Assembly (NCBI RefSeq): GCF_934725225.1
Contig: NZ_CAKVAM010000008.1
Location: 1 to 58,516 of the forward strand
From: an uncultured Treponema sp.
GTDB lineage: Bacteria; Spirochaetota; Spirochaetia; Treponematales; Treponemataceae
Direction: 5' to 3'
DNA length: 58,516 nucleotides
Of this stretch, positions 1 to 7,927 are shown in pieces (position 1 is the stretch's first letter; each line of letters begins with the position of its first letter). The notes under the pieces are model-generated. The model was not told where the DNA came from and ran no database searches. It worked only from the letters and a program-made list of their open reading frames with translations. The translations under genes and the position numbers were made by a program.

Positions 1-55
1 AGCTCCCCTGCGCCGATGATACTGCCAACCGGCGGGAAACTAGGACGCGGCCGGC
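1..55 (+). rRNA. rrf: 5S ribosomal RNA, 3' part only
   Basis: The first bases match the conserved 3' third of bacterial 5S rRNA: a CGCCGATGATACTG block, then GGCGGGAAACTAGGACGCG, then the closing GCCGGC. The 5' two thirds lie outside the window. A strong terminator follows about 20 bases later, as expected at the end of an rRNA operon. Confidence 0.85.
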
Positions 56-76
56 TTTTTCCATACTCTCTTCATA

Positions 77-111
77 GAGCCTCCCGCCAAGCGCGGGTGG
101 CTCTTCTTTTT
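77..111 (+). terminator. rRNA operon terminator
   Basis: GAGCC-TC-CCGC pairs with GCGGG-T-GGCTC around a short loop and is followed by a T-rich tract (TTCTTTTT). It lies directly behind the 5S rRNA end. Confidence 0.8.
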
Positions 112-342
112 GCTAAGGCATCCTCCTGCACGGAAATCCCTGCCGGATAGAAATGACGCCTTGCTTTCCTATGATAAAGCGGAGTCTCCAGGCGGTTCCT
201 TCGATAAAATAGAGAGGTTCTTGCAAATTTCCATGCGCTATTTGAGCTTCTTTATGAGCTCCTCGATTTCCTTTTCTGTTTTTACTTCAAAGAAAAAAAT
301 AGTTTCTATAACTTTTAATCCGTGTTTTACTGTTTTTTTTGA
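112..342. other. gene-free stretch after rRNA operon, with possible decayed minus-strand reading frame
   Basis: No convincing gene is visible. On the minus strand (about 335 to 252) one frame reads VKHGLKVIETIFFFEV and then ends in a Lys/Glu-rich helix before a TAG. It looks like the C-terminus of a small protein but has no start codon or Shine-Dalgarno sequence, so it may be a relic. The plus-strand reading frame starting near 110 begins inside the terminator region and looks spurious. Confidence 0.3.
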
Positions 343-372
343 TTGACAATATTTCAGTATTTACAGTATTAT
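343..372 (+). promoter_or_regulatory. promoter of the lipoprotein operon
   Basis: TTGACA at 343-348 is followed after 18 bases by TATTAT at 367-372. The first gene starts about 20 bases later behind GGAGG at 382-386. Confidence 0.75.
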
Positions 373-393
373 CTTTAAATTGGAGGTTTTAAA

Positions 394-1158
394 TTGAAAA
401 ACTTAGTTAAATGTGTAGCTGTTGCTTTTTCAGTAATAGCACTTGCTTCATGCGGAACAACAAAAGAATCTGTAAAAGTTGTAACAGGAGCCTATGAGCG
501 TTTGGATTGGCAGGGAAGAGCTACAGGCGCAGAAGTGCCGAATTGGGTTGTTGCTGTAGGCGACAATAACAAGAGACAAATTGTAAAAGAACTTGATCTT
601 GACGGTTATATGGTTTGGACTTTCAATTCAAATGGACCAGATTTGGATTTTCTCCAGAACTGGACAGACAAAGTTGACCTTCAGAGCAATGTTGCACAGT
701 CAATCAGCACTTCAATTGGACGTGCTACAGAAGCTTCTTTGAAAGCAGAACAGAGCATTGATACAACAAAAAGCGACAAGGCTCTCAAAGATGTTACAAC
801 AGTTCTTTCAAATGTACGTGTAAACGGTCTTGAAAAAATTGCTTCATACTGGATTAAGAGCCGCTTCTCTGAATCTGCAAAACCAAAGGCTGATTCTGAT
901 TACAAAACAATGTATACATACTATTCAGTATGGGCTTTGAAGAGCGACTTGTATCAGAGACAGATTAATGCAGCAATGCAGGATCTTCCTGAAAACACAG
1001 CACAGGATCCTCTTCTTATGAAACTCATCACAAGATCAATCGAAAAGACTATTCTTAATGAGGATTCAGGTTCAGATGCAAATGTAAGTTCTATATCTTA
1101 TGATGCAGAAACAGACACAGTAAAATATGATGATGAAGAACCTGGAGCTGAATTCTAA
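394..1158 (+). CDS. LPP20-like outer-envelope lipoprotein
   Basis: Predicted lipoprotein of 254 residues. Residues 1-20 form a lipoprotein signal peptide ending in the lipobox LASC, so the mature protein should be anchored through Cys20. The start is TTG, chosen because GGAGG lies 7 bases upstream and the signal peptide begins there. The body has a PNWVVAVGD segment followed by an Ala/Ser-rich helix, resembling the LPP20 type of repeat domain seen in partners of LpoB-like proteins (inference). It ends in an acidic tail. It abuts the LpoB-like gene with no gap, which suggests a shared envelope function. Biochemical role unknown. Confidence 0.7.
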   Translation: MKNLVKCVAVAFSVIALASCGTTKESVKVVTGAYERLDWQGRATGAEVPNWVVAVGDNNKRQIVKELDLDGYMVWTFNSNGPDLDFLQNWTDKVDLQSNVAQSISTSIGRATEASLKAEQSIDTTKSDKALKDVTTVLSNVRVNGLEKIASYWIKSRFSESAKPKADSDYKTMYTYYSVWALKSDLYQRQINAAMQDLPENTAQDPLLMKLITRSIEKTILNEDSGSDANVSSISYDAETDTVKYDDEEPGAEF

Positions 1159-1764
1159 ATGAAGAAGTTTGCTTTTTTGTTTGCAGCTGTTTTTAGTGGT
1201 CTTATGATGGTTTCATGCGGAAGCACAAAGGTTTCCCGCGTTGATGCTGATGAGGTCATTGATTTAGACGGCTACTGGAACGAATCTGATGTCCGCATCG
1301 TTTGTGATTCTCTTATTGAAGAATGTATAAATTCTCCTAGAATTGCAAAATTTGAAGGACAGCAGGGACACGCTCCAGTTGTTATAATTGATTCTATACG
1401 CAATCAGAGCAGCGAGCATATTGACACTTCAATTGTTGAAAAGAAATTTCAGACTGCGATAATTAATTCTGGTGTTATGGAATTTGTTTCTAGCAGCACA
1501 GAAAGACAGGCTCTTAGAGAAGAAAAGGCTGACCAGGCTGACCATTCAACTTACGATACTGCAAAGGAAATGGATCAGGAAACTGGAGCTGACTTCATGC
1601 TTAAAGGCTCTGTTAAGACAATTGTGCAGTCCGCTGACGACAAAACAGTAAGAACTTACTATGTTTATGCAGAGTTGCATGACATTAAAACAAATAAAAT
1701 TGTTTGGATGGCAGAAAACGACAGCATAAAGAAAGTTATTAAACGTCAGAAAGCAAAGCTCTAA
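1159..1764 (+). CDS. LpoB-like penicillin-binding protein activator lipoprotein
   Basis: Protein of 201 residues with a signal peptide ending in the lipobox VSCG (Cys20). The mature part matches the LpoB family: a VVIIDSIRNQSSEHIDTS segment, then a helix, then GADFMLKGSVKTIVQ and a YYVYAELHDIKTNKIVW strand pair. In enterobacteria LpoB is an outer-membrane lipoprotein that stimulates the PBP1b glycosyltransferase; the spirochaete homologue presumably contacts a class A PBP, but this is not shown. It directly follows the LPP20-like gene and precedes two more envelope genes, a grouping seen in other diderms. Confidence 0.8.
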   Translation: MKKFAFLFAAVFSGLMMVSCGSTKVSRVDADEVIDLDGYWNESDVRIVCDSLIEECINSPRIAKFEGQQGHAPVVIIDSIRNQSSEHIDTSIVEKKFQTAIINSGVMEFVSSSTERQALREEKADQADHSTYDTAKEMDQETGADFMLKGSVKTIVQSADDKTVRTYYVYAELHDIKTNKIVWMAENDSIKKVIKRQKAKL

Positions 1765-1777
1765 TTTGCACAAAAAA

Positions 1778-1812
1778 GGCATCTTCAGAATTTTCTGAGG
1801 ATGCCATTTACT
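1778..1812 (+). terminator. intra-operon hairpin after the LpoB-like gene
   Basis: GGCATCTTCAGAA pairs with TTCTGAGGATGCC (one wobble) around a tiny loop; an ATTTACTTT tract follows. The U-tract is weak, so it may act as a partial terminator or an mRNA stabiliser between the second and third genes. Confidence 0.55.
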
Positions 1813-1831
1813 TTAAATCGGAGACGTTTTT

Positions 1832-3238
1832 ATGAAAAAGCTCTCGCTTCTTTCTTTGCTTTTTGTATTTTTTTTTCTAGTTGGATGCGCTTCTACAAAA
1901 GTTGACTTGGAAGCTGAAAAATATTTTTCTGAAGGAAATTATTCAGCGTCTGCATCCGTTATTCAAAAATCAATAAATAAAAAAAATCCGCCGATAGACA
2001 AAGCTCTTGATGTGGCGATTCTAAATCATTATTCAAAAAATTATTTGCAGTCTTCAAAGGACTTTAACCAGACTGACCGCCAAATTGAAGATGCTTACAC
2101 GAAAAGCATTTCAAAGACGACCGGCGCCGCTTCTTTAAATGAAAATATTTCCGATTATACTGGAAATGTTTATGAATATCTTTTGCTAAACGCATTTAAT
2201 TCCTTGAATTACTACAACTTGGGCGAATTTGATGAAGCTCTTGTTGAAATCAGAAAAATCGAAAATAAACAAAAGGAATATATTTCAAAATACGGCGAAC
2301 TTGCTTTGCAGGATTTGGATGTAGATACTGAAACTCTTGCCGACTCTGCAAAGACAATGAATGTAAATATGCGTGAAGTTTATAGGCAGACTCCGCGCAA
2401 ACCTACGGAAAATGACATCTACAAAGATTCTGCGTTTGCGCATTATCTTGCGGCGTTAATGTATATTCAGGATAAAAGCGGAACTCCAGAACTTCATGTC
2501 CGAGAGTATGAAGCGATAAACCGCGGTGTAAAATGCGCTTCTTTGCGTGATGACTTAAAAATTCCTTCTGGAATGGGAAGGCTGGATTTTGTTTCGTTAG
2601 CTGGAAAAATTATTTGCCGTAAAGAAGGAACTGTTTATTTTCCGAGTTTTGCGGCGAATGGAACTCCAATTTTTTTAACTTCTGTAACGATTGCTGGCAT
2701 TACAATTCCGGCTTTCAGGCTGAAATATGTTTATCCTTATGTTGAAGCGGATAAAAACGGCAATCTTGTAAAGCCGAGCGATTCAATTTCTTCTATAAAA
2801 GCTACGCTTTCTGACGGAAGCACTGCGCGCCTTAACCTTATTGAATGGTTTGATGAGGCTGTTCAAAAAGATGTTGCTTTAAAAGCCCGCAAAGATTTTA
2901 TAAGAAGTATATTCCGCAGCACAACAAAAAAAGCTGCTGCTGTAACTTCTGCCGCTGTCGCTATACGAGCTACTCCTGAAAAGTTCCGGTCAATTACAGA
3001 AATTGCAGTTACAAAAGCTCTTGATGCTGTGGATTTTGCTGAAACTGCGGATATTCGCCAATGCCGTTATTTTCCGAGTTTTGCGGCTGGCGGAGGTTTT
3101 ACGTTGAAGCCTGGAATTTATTCAGCGAAGGTTGAATATTTTGATACAAATGAAAATCTTGTCGGAACAGAGACTTTTGAGAATTTAGAAGTAACTGCTG
3201 GTCGTCCGACTATTGTGGAGTCAATATGTATAAAATAA
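1832..3238 (+). CDS. COG3014-type TPR lipoprotein
   Basis: Protein of 468 residues. A hydrophobic signal peptide with a Phe run ends in the lipobox VGCA (Cys19). Residues 25-130 look like TPR-type helices (YFSEGNYSASASVIQKSI, then a second helical pair with YNLGEFDEALVEIRKIE). The C-terminal half carries beta-rich segments and a conserved-looking FPSFAA repeated at two places (near residues 271 and 415). The pattern fits the uncharacterised COG3014 family that travels with LpoB-like and LPP20-like lipoproteins. Function unknown; the repeats suggest a scaffold at the outer membrane. The start is ATG behind GGAG. Confidence 0.7.
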   Translation: MKKLSLLSLLFVFFFLVGCASTKVDLEAEKYFSEGNYSASASVIQKSINKKNPPIDKALDVAILNHYSKNYLQSSKDFNQTDRQIEDAYTKSISKTTGAASLNENISDYTGNVYEYLLLNAFNSLNYYNLGEFDEALVEIRKIENKQKEYISKYGELALQDLDVDTETLADSAKTMNVNMREVYRQTPRKPTENDIYKDSAFAHYLAALMYIQDKSGTPELHVREYEAINRGVKCASLRDDLKIPSGMGRLDFVSLAGKIICRKEGTVYFPSFAANGTPIFLTSVTIAGITIPAFRLKYVYPYVEADKNGNLVKPSDSISSIKATLSDGSTARLNLIEWFDEAVQKDVALKARKDFIRSIFRSTTKKAAAVTSAAVAIRATPEKFRSITEIAVTKALDAVDFAETADIRQCRYFPSFAAGGGFTLKPGIYSAKVEYFDTNENLVGTETFENLEVTAGRPTIVESICIK

Positions 3239-4260
3239 CTAATTTTTTTGTTTTGCTTGTTTGCGGAATTTCAGTTTGTTTTGCTGCCCGTGTAAAAGAG
3301 CCTGCCTGGGTAAGTGTTCCGAAGAAAGTTTATGATCCTGAAAAATATATTTCTTATGTTGGAAAAGCAAAAGATAAATCTCAGGCAGAACTCCTTGCGG
3401 TTGAAGGAATCGCCTCTGTCTTTGAGCAGAATGTTGCTTCGGCTTCTGTGTCGTCTTCAAGAATGGAACAGGCGAGCAATGAAGGAAAAGTTGCAATTGC
3501 AAAGGCTCAGAATTTCAATTCAAAGATAATGCGAAAAGTCGATGTTGATTCTCTTGTTGGCATTGAAATCAAAGAATATTGGACTGATGCTGAAAAAAAC
3601 ATTTATGTTATTGCGGTTCTTGACAAGCCGAAAACTTCGCTTCTTTATTCTAATATGATTGAAAAAAACAATGCGGAAATCAAAAAACTTTTGAATGCCA
3701 AAACAGACGATGAATTTTCTTTTGAAAATTATGCGCGGATTGACTTTGCACGCGAAATTTCTGTTTTAAATGAAAAATATCTTTCACGCCTTTCTGTTAT
3801 AGATTTTGATAAGGCTTCCGAATTAGAAAAACAGACTGAGAGTGCCGCTGATATAAATGCGATGCTTCTTCAGATTGCAAAACAAATTCCTGTTTATGTT
3901 TATTTTCAGAATGATCCTGACGGCAGGGCTCGTTCCGCTTATGCAAAAATGCTGAATTCGTTTGGATTCAGAACTTCGCAGGAAAAAAATGAGCGGTATT
4001 CATTTACAGGAAGCATGAGTTTTGAACAGAATATTCCAAAGGACAAAAGTTCAGTTCAATGCAGATATACTTTTAAAGCCGATTTGAGGGACTCTGCATT
4101 TGTGCAAAATCTTTTTACGCTTTCATTTGACGGAAGAAATTCCAGCAATTCTTATTCTGATGCCCAGAACCGTGCTATGCGTGCTATTGAAGCTCGTGCG
4201 GCAGGAAATTCCACAGAAGAATTTAGAAAATTTTTGCAGAATATTGTAGTTCATTATTGA
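3226..4260 (+). CDS. LPP20-family secreted protein
   Basis: Protein of 344 residues starting at an ATG inside the end of the previous gene (13-base overlap, so probably translationally coupled). The Sec signal peptide ends near CFAA, with no lipobox. The mature N-terminus has EPAWVSVPKKVYDPEKYISY followed by a VGKAKDKSQAE...A..GIAS stretch, the hallmark of LPP20 domains. A second alpha/beta domain follows, with FQNDPDGRARSAYAKML. It completes the four-gene envelope operon. Exact role unknown. Confidence 0.7.
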   Translation: MYKITNFFVLLVCGISVCFAARVKEPAWVSVPKKVYDPEKYISYVGKAKDKSQAELLAVEGIASVFEQNVASASVSSSRMEQASNEGKVAIAKAQNFNSKIMRKVDVDSLVGIEIKEYWTDAEKNIYVIAVLDKPKTSLLYSNMIEKNNAEIKKLLNAKTDDEFSFENYARIDFAREISVLNEKYLSRLSVIDFDKASELEKQTESAADINAMLLQIAKQIPVYVYFQNDPDGRARSAYAKMLNSFGFRTSQEKNERYSFTGSMSFEQNIPKDKSSVQCRYTFKADLRDSAFVQNLFTLSFDGRNSSNSYSDAQNRAMRAIEARAAGNSTEEFRKFLQNIVVHY

Positions 4261-4307
4261 CAAATAAATACATTTTCTGTAATATATTTATATATTCGTA
4301 ACTGAAT

Positions 4308-4380
4308 GCTCCCTTAGCTCAGTCGGTAGAGCAATGGACTGTTAATCCATGTGTCGCTGGTTCAAGCCCAGCAGGGGGCG
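4308..4380 (+). tRNA. tRNA-Asn (GTT)
   Basis: Full cloverleaf: acceptor GCTCCCT pairs with AGGGGGC (one G-U), the D arm starts TAGCTCAGTCGG, the anticodon arm is ATGGA-CTGTTAA-TCCAT with anticodon GTT at 4341-4343, and the T arm contains GGTTCAAGCC. The CCA end is not encoded. Confidence 0.95.
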
Positions 4381-4385
4381 CATAT

Positions 4386-4412
4386 AAGGCAGCTGTTTTG
4401 GCTGTCTTTTTT
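4386..4412 (+). terminator. terminator of tRNA-Asn
   Basis: AAGGCAGC pairs with GCTGTCTT around TGTTTTG and is followed by six T residues. Confidence 0.8.
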
Positions 4413-4560
4413 GTTTTAAATTTGCAGTTAAAATTTGTTTTTTTCTTGAATTTTTATTATATTTATTGGCAATCAAAAAATTTTAAAATGTAGAACTTTT
4501 TTCGCTTGATTTCTTATTTTTATTGAAGATTTTCAGCTTGAAAAGTTTTGGAGTAAAATC

Positions 4561-6531
4561 ATGGCAAAGTATCAGTTTCAGACGGAAGTTAATCAGCTTT
4601 TAAAACTTATCATCCATTCAATGTATTCAAACAAAGATATTTTTCTGCGTGAAATTGTTTCGAACGCTTCGGATGCGCTGGACAAATTAAAATATCTTAC
4701 GGTTTCCGATGATAAATATAAGGATGTTGCTTTTAATCCGCGCATAGACATTTCATTTGATGAAGAAAAAAAGATTCTTTCAGTTCAGGATTCAGGAATC
4801 GGAATGGACGAAGAGGATCTTACGAATAATTTGGGAACAATCGCGCGTTCTGGAACAAAAGCTTTTATCGATATGCTTTCTGAAAATGGAAGCGGCTCGT
4901 CAGATTTGATTGGACAGTTTGGCGTTGGTTTTTACAGCGCATTTATGGCGGCAAGCAAAATTGATGTTTACACAAGAAAGGCTGCCGGCGACGGAAAAGT
5001 TTTGCATTGGTCAAGCGACGGAACAAATTCCTATGAAATTGAAGAGCTTACAGAAAAATCAGAAGCCTACTGCCAGTATGGATTTGACAAAGCTGAAACT
5101 GTTGGTTCTGTTATTGAAATTCATTTGAACGATGATTCCAAAGATTACGCTTCAAGATGGAAAATTGACGAGCTTATAAAAAAATATTCAAATCATATTG
5201 CTTTCCCGATTTATCTTCATTATGTTCAGACAAAATACAACAAGGACGGAAAGGCTGAAGGAACTGAAAATAAAGTTGAGCAGGTGAATTCTGCCAGCGC
5301 GCTTTGGAAGCGGAACAAGAGCGAGCTTAAAAAAGAAGATTACAACGATTTTTATAAGACAATCAGCCATGACGGAACAGATCCGCTGATGTATGTTCAC
5401 ACTCATGCGGAAGGAACTCAGGAATACACGACTTTGTTTTACGTTCCACGCACTGCGCCGTTCGATATGTATCAGGCTGATTATAAAAGCGGTGTTAAAC
5501 TTTATGTAAAGCGCGTTTTTATAACTGACGATGACCGTGAGCTTTTGCCGTCTTATTTGCGTTTTATCCGCGGCGTTATTGATTCAGAAGACTTGCCTTT
5601 GAATGTGAGCCGTGAAATTCTTCAGCAAAACAGGATTCTTGAAACTATAAAAACTCAGTCTGTAAAAAAACTTCTAAGTGAATTCAAAAAACTTGGTGAC
5701 GAGGCAAAAAAACTTGAGGCAAAAACTGACCTTTCTGATGATGAAAAAGAAACTGTTGAAAAATGGCACGATTTTGTAAAGTTGTATAACCGTCCTTTGA
5801 AGGAAGGCCTTTATTCTGATTTTGCAAACCGAGATGAAATTGCAGAAATAATCCGTTTCAAGTCAACTGCGGATGAAGGCAATGGCGAAAACAAATGGAC
5901 AAGTTTTGCAGATTATGTTCAGCGCATGAAACCTGATCAGAAATCAATTTACTATATCAGCGGAAGTGATGAAAAAAATCTACGCTCTTCTCCGTTGCTT
6001 GAGGCTTATAAAAAGAAAGGATTTGAAGTTCTTATTATGGCGGATGACATAGACGATATTGTTATTCCTGCATACGGAAAATACAAAGACTTTGAGCTGA
6101 AAGCAGTGAACCGTGCCGGAAGTGATGAAGAGCTTGGAGTCGATAAGGAAGAGGCTAAGAAAAAAGAGGAAGCGTTCAAACCTGTTCAGGAAAAAATAAA
6201 GAAAGCTCTTGAAGGCCGTGTAAAGGATGTTGTTCTCTCAAAGCGTCTTTCCGATAGTCCGAGCTGCATTGTTGTGGACGAAAATGATCCGAGCCTTCAG
6301 ATGGAACGCATGATGAAAGCGATGGGACAGGGCGGCGGAGATTTTGTAAAGCCGATTCTTGAAATAAATGCGGATCACGCAATTGTAAAAAAACTGGAAG
6401 GTCCTGTTTCAGAAGACTTTGTAAAAAATGTAAGCGAAGTTCTTCTTGACCAGGCGCTTCTTGTAAGCGGCGCGGAATTAAAAGATCCTGCTGATTTTGT
6501 AAAATCGCTGAATTCTTTGCTCGCTGAATAA
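4561..6531 (+). CDS. htpG: molecular chaperone HtpG (Hsp90)
   Basis: Protein of 656 residues, close to the usual length of bacterial Hsp90. The N-terminal GHKL ATPase domain shows FLREIVSNASDALDKL near residue 30, DSGIGM near 79 and the GQFGVGFYSAF glycine box near 118. The middle domain has YVKRVFITDD and LPLNVSREILQQNRIL, and the C-terminal dimerisation region follows. It is a cytoplasmic ATP-dependent chaperone. A GGAG lies 9 bases before the ATG. The gene is monocistronic between two terminators. The roughly 150-base leader shows no CIRCE-type inverted repeat. Confidence 0.97.
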   Translation: MAKYQFQTEVNQLLKLIIHSMYSNKDIFLREIVSNASDALDKLKYLTVSDDKYKDVAFNPRIDISFDEEKKILSVQDSGIGMDEEDLTNNLGTIARSGTKAFIDMLSENGSGSSDLIGQFGVGFYSAFMAASKIDVYTRKAAGDGKVLHWSSDGTNSYEIEELTEKSEAYCQYGFDKAETVGSVIEIHLNDDSKDYASRWKIDELIKKYSNHIAFPIYLHYVQTKYNKDGKAEGTENKVEQVNSASALWKRNKSELKKEDYNDFYKTISHDGTDPLMYVHTHAEGTQEYTTLFYVPRTAPFDMYQADYKSGVKLYVKRVFITDDDRELLPSYLRFIRGVIDSEDLPLNVSREILQQNRILETIKTQSVKKLLSEFKKLGDEAKKLEAKTDLSDDEKETVEKWHDFVKLYNRPLKEGLYSDFANRDEIAEIIRFKSTADEGNGENKWTSFADYVQRMKPDQKSIYYISGSDEKNLRSSPLLEAYKKKGFEVLIMADDIDDIVIPAYGKYKDFELKAVNRAGSDEELGVDKEEAKKKEEAFKPVQEKIKKALEGRVKDVVLSKRLSDSPSCIVVDENDPSLQMERMMKAMGQGGGDFVKPILEINADHAIVKKLEGPVSEDFVKNVSEVLLDQALLVSGAELKDPADFVKSLNSLLAE

Positions 6532-6541
6532 AATTGTATGC

Positions 6542-6582
6542 AAAAGGCTTTCCGGTTTTTCTGGAAGGCTTTTTGCTTTTTT
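6542..6582 (+). terminator. htpG terminator
   Basis: A 14-bp stem with wobble pairs (arms 6542-6555 and 6561-6574, loop TTTTT) is followed by GCTTTTTT. It lies 11 bases after the htpG stop. Confidence 0.8.
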
Positions 6583-6595
6583 GCTGAAAAAACAT

Positions 6596-6624
6596 TTGTA
6601 ACGATAATCGCGCATTTTTATTTT
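6596..6624 (+). promoter_or_regulatory. promoter of the alarmone synthetase gene, close to the start codon
   Basis: TTGTAA at 6596-6601 is followed after 17 bases by TATTTT at 6619-6624. Only 6 bases separate the -10 from the ATG at 6631, so transcription should begin at about the start codon. There is no Shine-Dalgarno sequence, which fits a leaderless mRNA. Confidence 0.45.
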
Positions 6625-6630
6625 TTAGAT

Positions 6631-7362
6631 ATGGAAAAAATTGAAACTCCAGATGAGTATTTAGTGGAACACGACAACGATCATTTGCAGGGAAAAGAAC
6701 TTGCAAAAATTTCATCATTGAACGAAATCAATTCGATGAATCCCAATGATTTTATAAAGATGGCTTTTGAATTTCAGAAGCTTATGATGATTTACGAAAG
6801 CGCGATAAAGCAGGTTGTTACAAAACTTGAAATTTTAAACAAAGAATATAAAGTTTCAGGCAGAAGAAATCCGATTGAAACAATAAAATCCAGAATAAAA
6901 TCTCCAGAAAGCATTGCTGAAAAACTCGAAAAGCGGAAGCTTCCGTTTACATTTGAATCTATGACGGAAAATCTTACGGATGTTGCCGGCGTTCGTGTAA
7001 TCTGCCCTTACATTTCAGATATTTACACAATAAGGGACATTCTTTTAAAGCAGCCGGATATAAAACTTCTGAAGGAAAAAGATTACATAAAAGAACCAAA
7101 AGAATCCGGCTACAGAAGTCTGCACATTGTTGTTGAGACGATTGTTTACCTTTCGAATACCGAGCACAGAGTTCCAGTTGAAATTCAGCTTAGAACAATT
7201 GCCATGGATTTTTGGGCGAGCCTTGAGCATGAGCTTAGATATAAAACTGAATCGCATATTCCAGCAGGAATTCGCCGTGAGCTTTTAAGATGCGCGGAAA
7301 CAATCGCAATGACCGACCGCGAAATGGAAGAAATTGCAATTGAGCTTCAGGCTTTGGATTGA
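6631..7362 (+). CDS. relQ: small alarmone synthetase, RelQ/YjbM type
   Basis: Protein of 243 residues making (p)ppGpp from GTP or GDP plus ATP. It carries the single RelA/SpoT synthetase domain: RRNPIETIKSRIKSPESI near residue 75, DVAGVRVICPY near 116, KEPKESGYRSLHIVV near 155, and the C-terminal VEIQLRTIAMDFWASLEH signature. No HD hydrolase or TGS domain is present, so it is a stand-alone synthetase rather than a long Rel. The reading frame is open further upstream, to 6538, but that stretch lies in the htpG terminator; the ATG at 6631 is the better start. Confidence 0.85.
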   Translation: MEKIETPDEYLVEHDNDHLQGKELAKISSLNEINSMNPNDFIKMAFEFQKLMMIYESAIKQVVTKLEILNKEYKVSGRRNPIETIKSRIKSPESIAEKLEKRKLPFTFESMTENLTDVAGVRVICPYISDIYTIRDILLKQPDIKLLKEKDYIKEPKESGYRSLHIVVETIVYLSNTEHRVPVEIQLRTIAMDFWASLEHELRYKTESHIPAGIRRELLRCAETIAMTDREMEEIAIELQALD

Positions 7363-7450
7363 TTCGCCTGCGTTTTTGAATTCTTGATATTACTAGAAAA
7401 CTTTTTTTTTCTATAGTATGATGTGTTTATCTTAGAAATTTCCGTTTGGT

Positions 7451-7545
7451 GATTTTTAGATGAAAAATCTTATATCAACTGCGCATCTTCATTTGATTGC
7501 GGATGTGCTTAAAAAGTCAAGATTTTTTCGTTGGCTTTTTGGGAG
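7451..7545 (+). promoter_or_regulatory. structured leader with three hairpins, related to the one before uraA
   Basis: A candidate -10 TATAGT lies at 7411-7416. The leader then folds into GATTTTT/AAAAATC (7451-7469), GCGCATC/GATGTGC (7481-7508, loop TTCATTTGATTGCG) and AAAAAGTCAA/TTGGCTTTTT (7511-7540). The last stem ends in a U-run directly before the GGGAG ribosome-binding site at 7541. The second and third stems and the loop recur at 34300-34371 with compensating changes in the stem, which argues for a conserved RNA structure or a structured repeat. Confidence 0.55.
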
Positions 7546-7551
7546 ATTCAA

Positions 7552-7926
7552 TTGTCAGAATTACACGAGTCCGGTGAAGACTATCTTGAGGCAATTCTTA
7601 GATTAAAAGAAGAAAATGGAGTTGCAAGATCCGTTGATGTTGCAAAGCGTCTTGGTGTTTCCAAGCCTAGTGTAAGCCGGGCGATGAGCATTTTGGGCGA
7701 AAACGGATATATTACGACTGGCCACATCGGTTCTCTTGAACTGACTGAAAAAGGTCAGAAAAAAGCCGAGTCCGTTTATGCGCGCCATGTTCTTCTAACA
7801 GATTTCCTTGTAAAAATTACTGGCGTTGACAAAGCTCATGCTGAAGAAAATGCGTGCAGAATTGAACATGACATTGATGAAGATATAAAAGACGGAATTC
7901 AAAAATGGATGGAGCAAAATAAATAA
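7552..7926 (+). CDS. metal-dependent regulator of the DtxR/MntR family
   Basis: Protein of 124 residues. The N-terminal winged helix (SGEDYLEAILRLKEENG, RSVDVAKRLGVSKPSVSRAM, then the wing GHIGSLELTEKG) is followed by the metal-binding dimerisation helices with AHAEENACRIEHDID, containing the Glu/Cys/His ligands typical of MntR or IdeR. There is no C-terminal SH3/FeoA domain, so it belongs to the short MntR-like form. It presumably represses metal uptake genes, though none lie nearby. The start is taken as TTG behind GGGAG; a longer reading frame from 7531 lacks a ribosome-binding site. It is followed after 1 base by argH. Confidence 0.85.
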   Translation: MSELHESGEDYLEAILRLKEENGVARSVDVAKRLGVSKPSVSRAMSILGENGYITTGHIGSLELTEKGQKKAESVYARHVLLTDFLVKITGVDKAHAEENACRIEHDIDEDIKDGIQKWMEQNK

Positions 7927-7927
7927 A

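Noticed and set aside
110..346. Plus-strand frame of 78 codons after the 5S rRNA
   Set aside because: Begins in the rRNA terminator, has no ribosome-binding site and a low-complexity end, and overlaps the operon promoter.
6176..6718. Minus-strand frame of 180 codons
   Set aside because: Shadow of htpG, crossing its terminator and the next gene.
7451..7545. Known purine, preQ1 or manganese riboswitch before the DtxR-type gene
   Set aside because: No conserved core of those classes is visible, and the same element precedes uraA.
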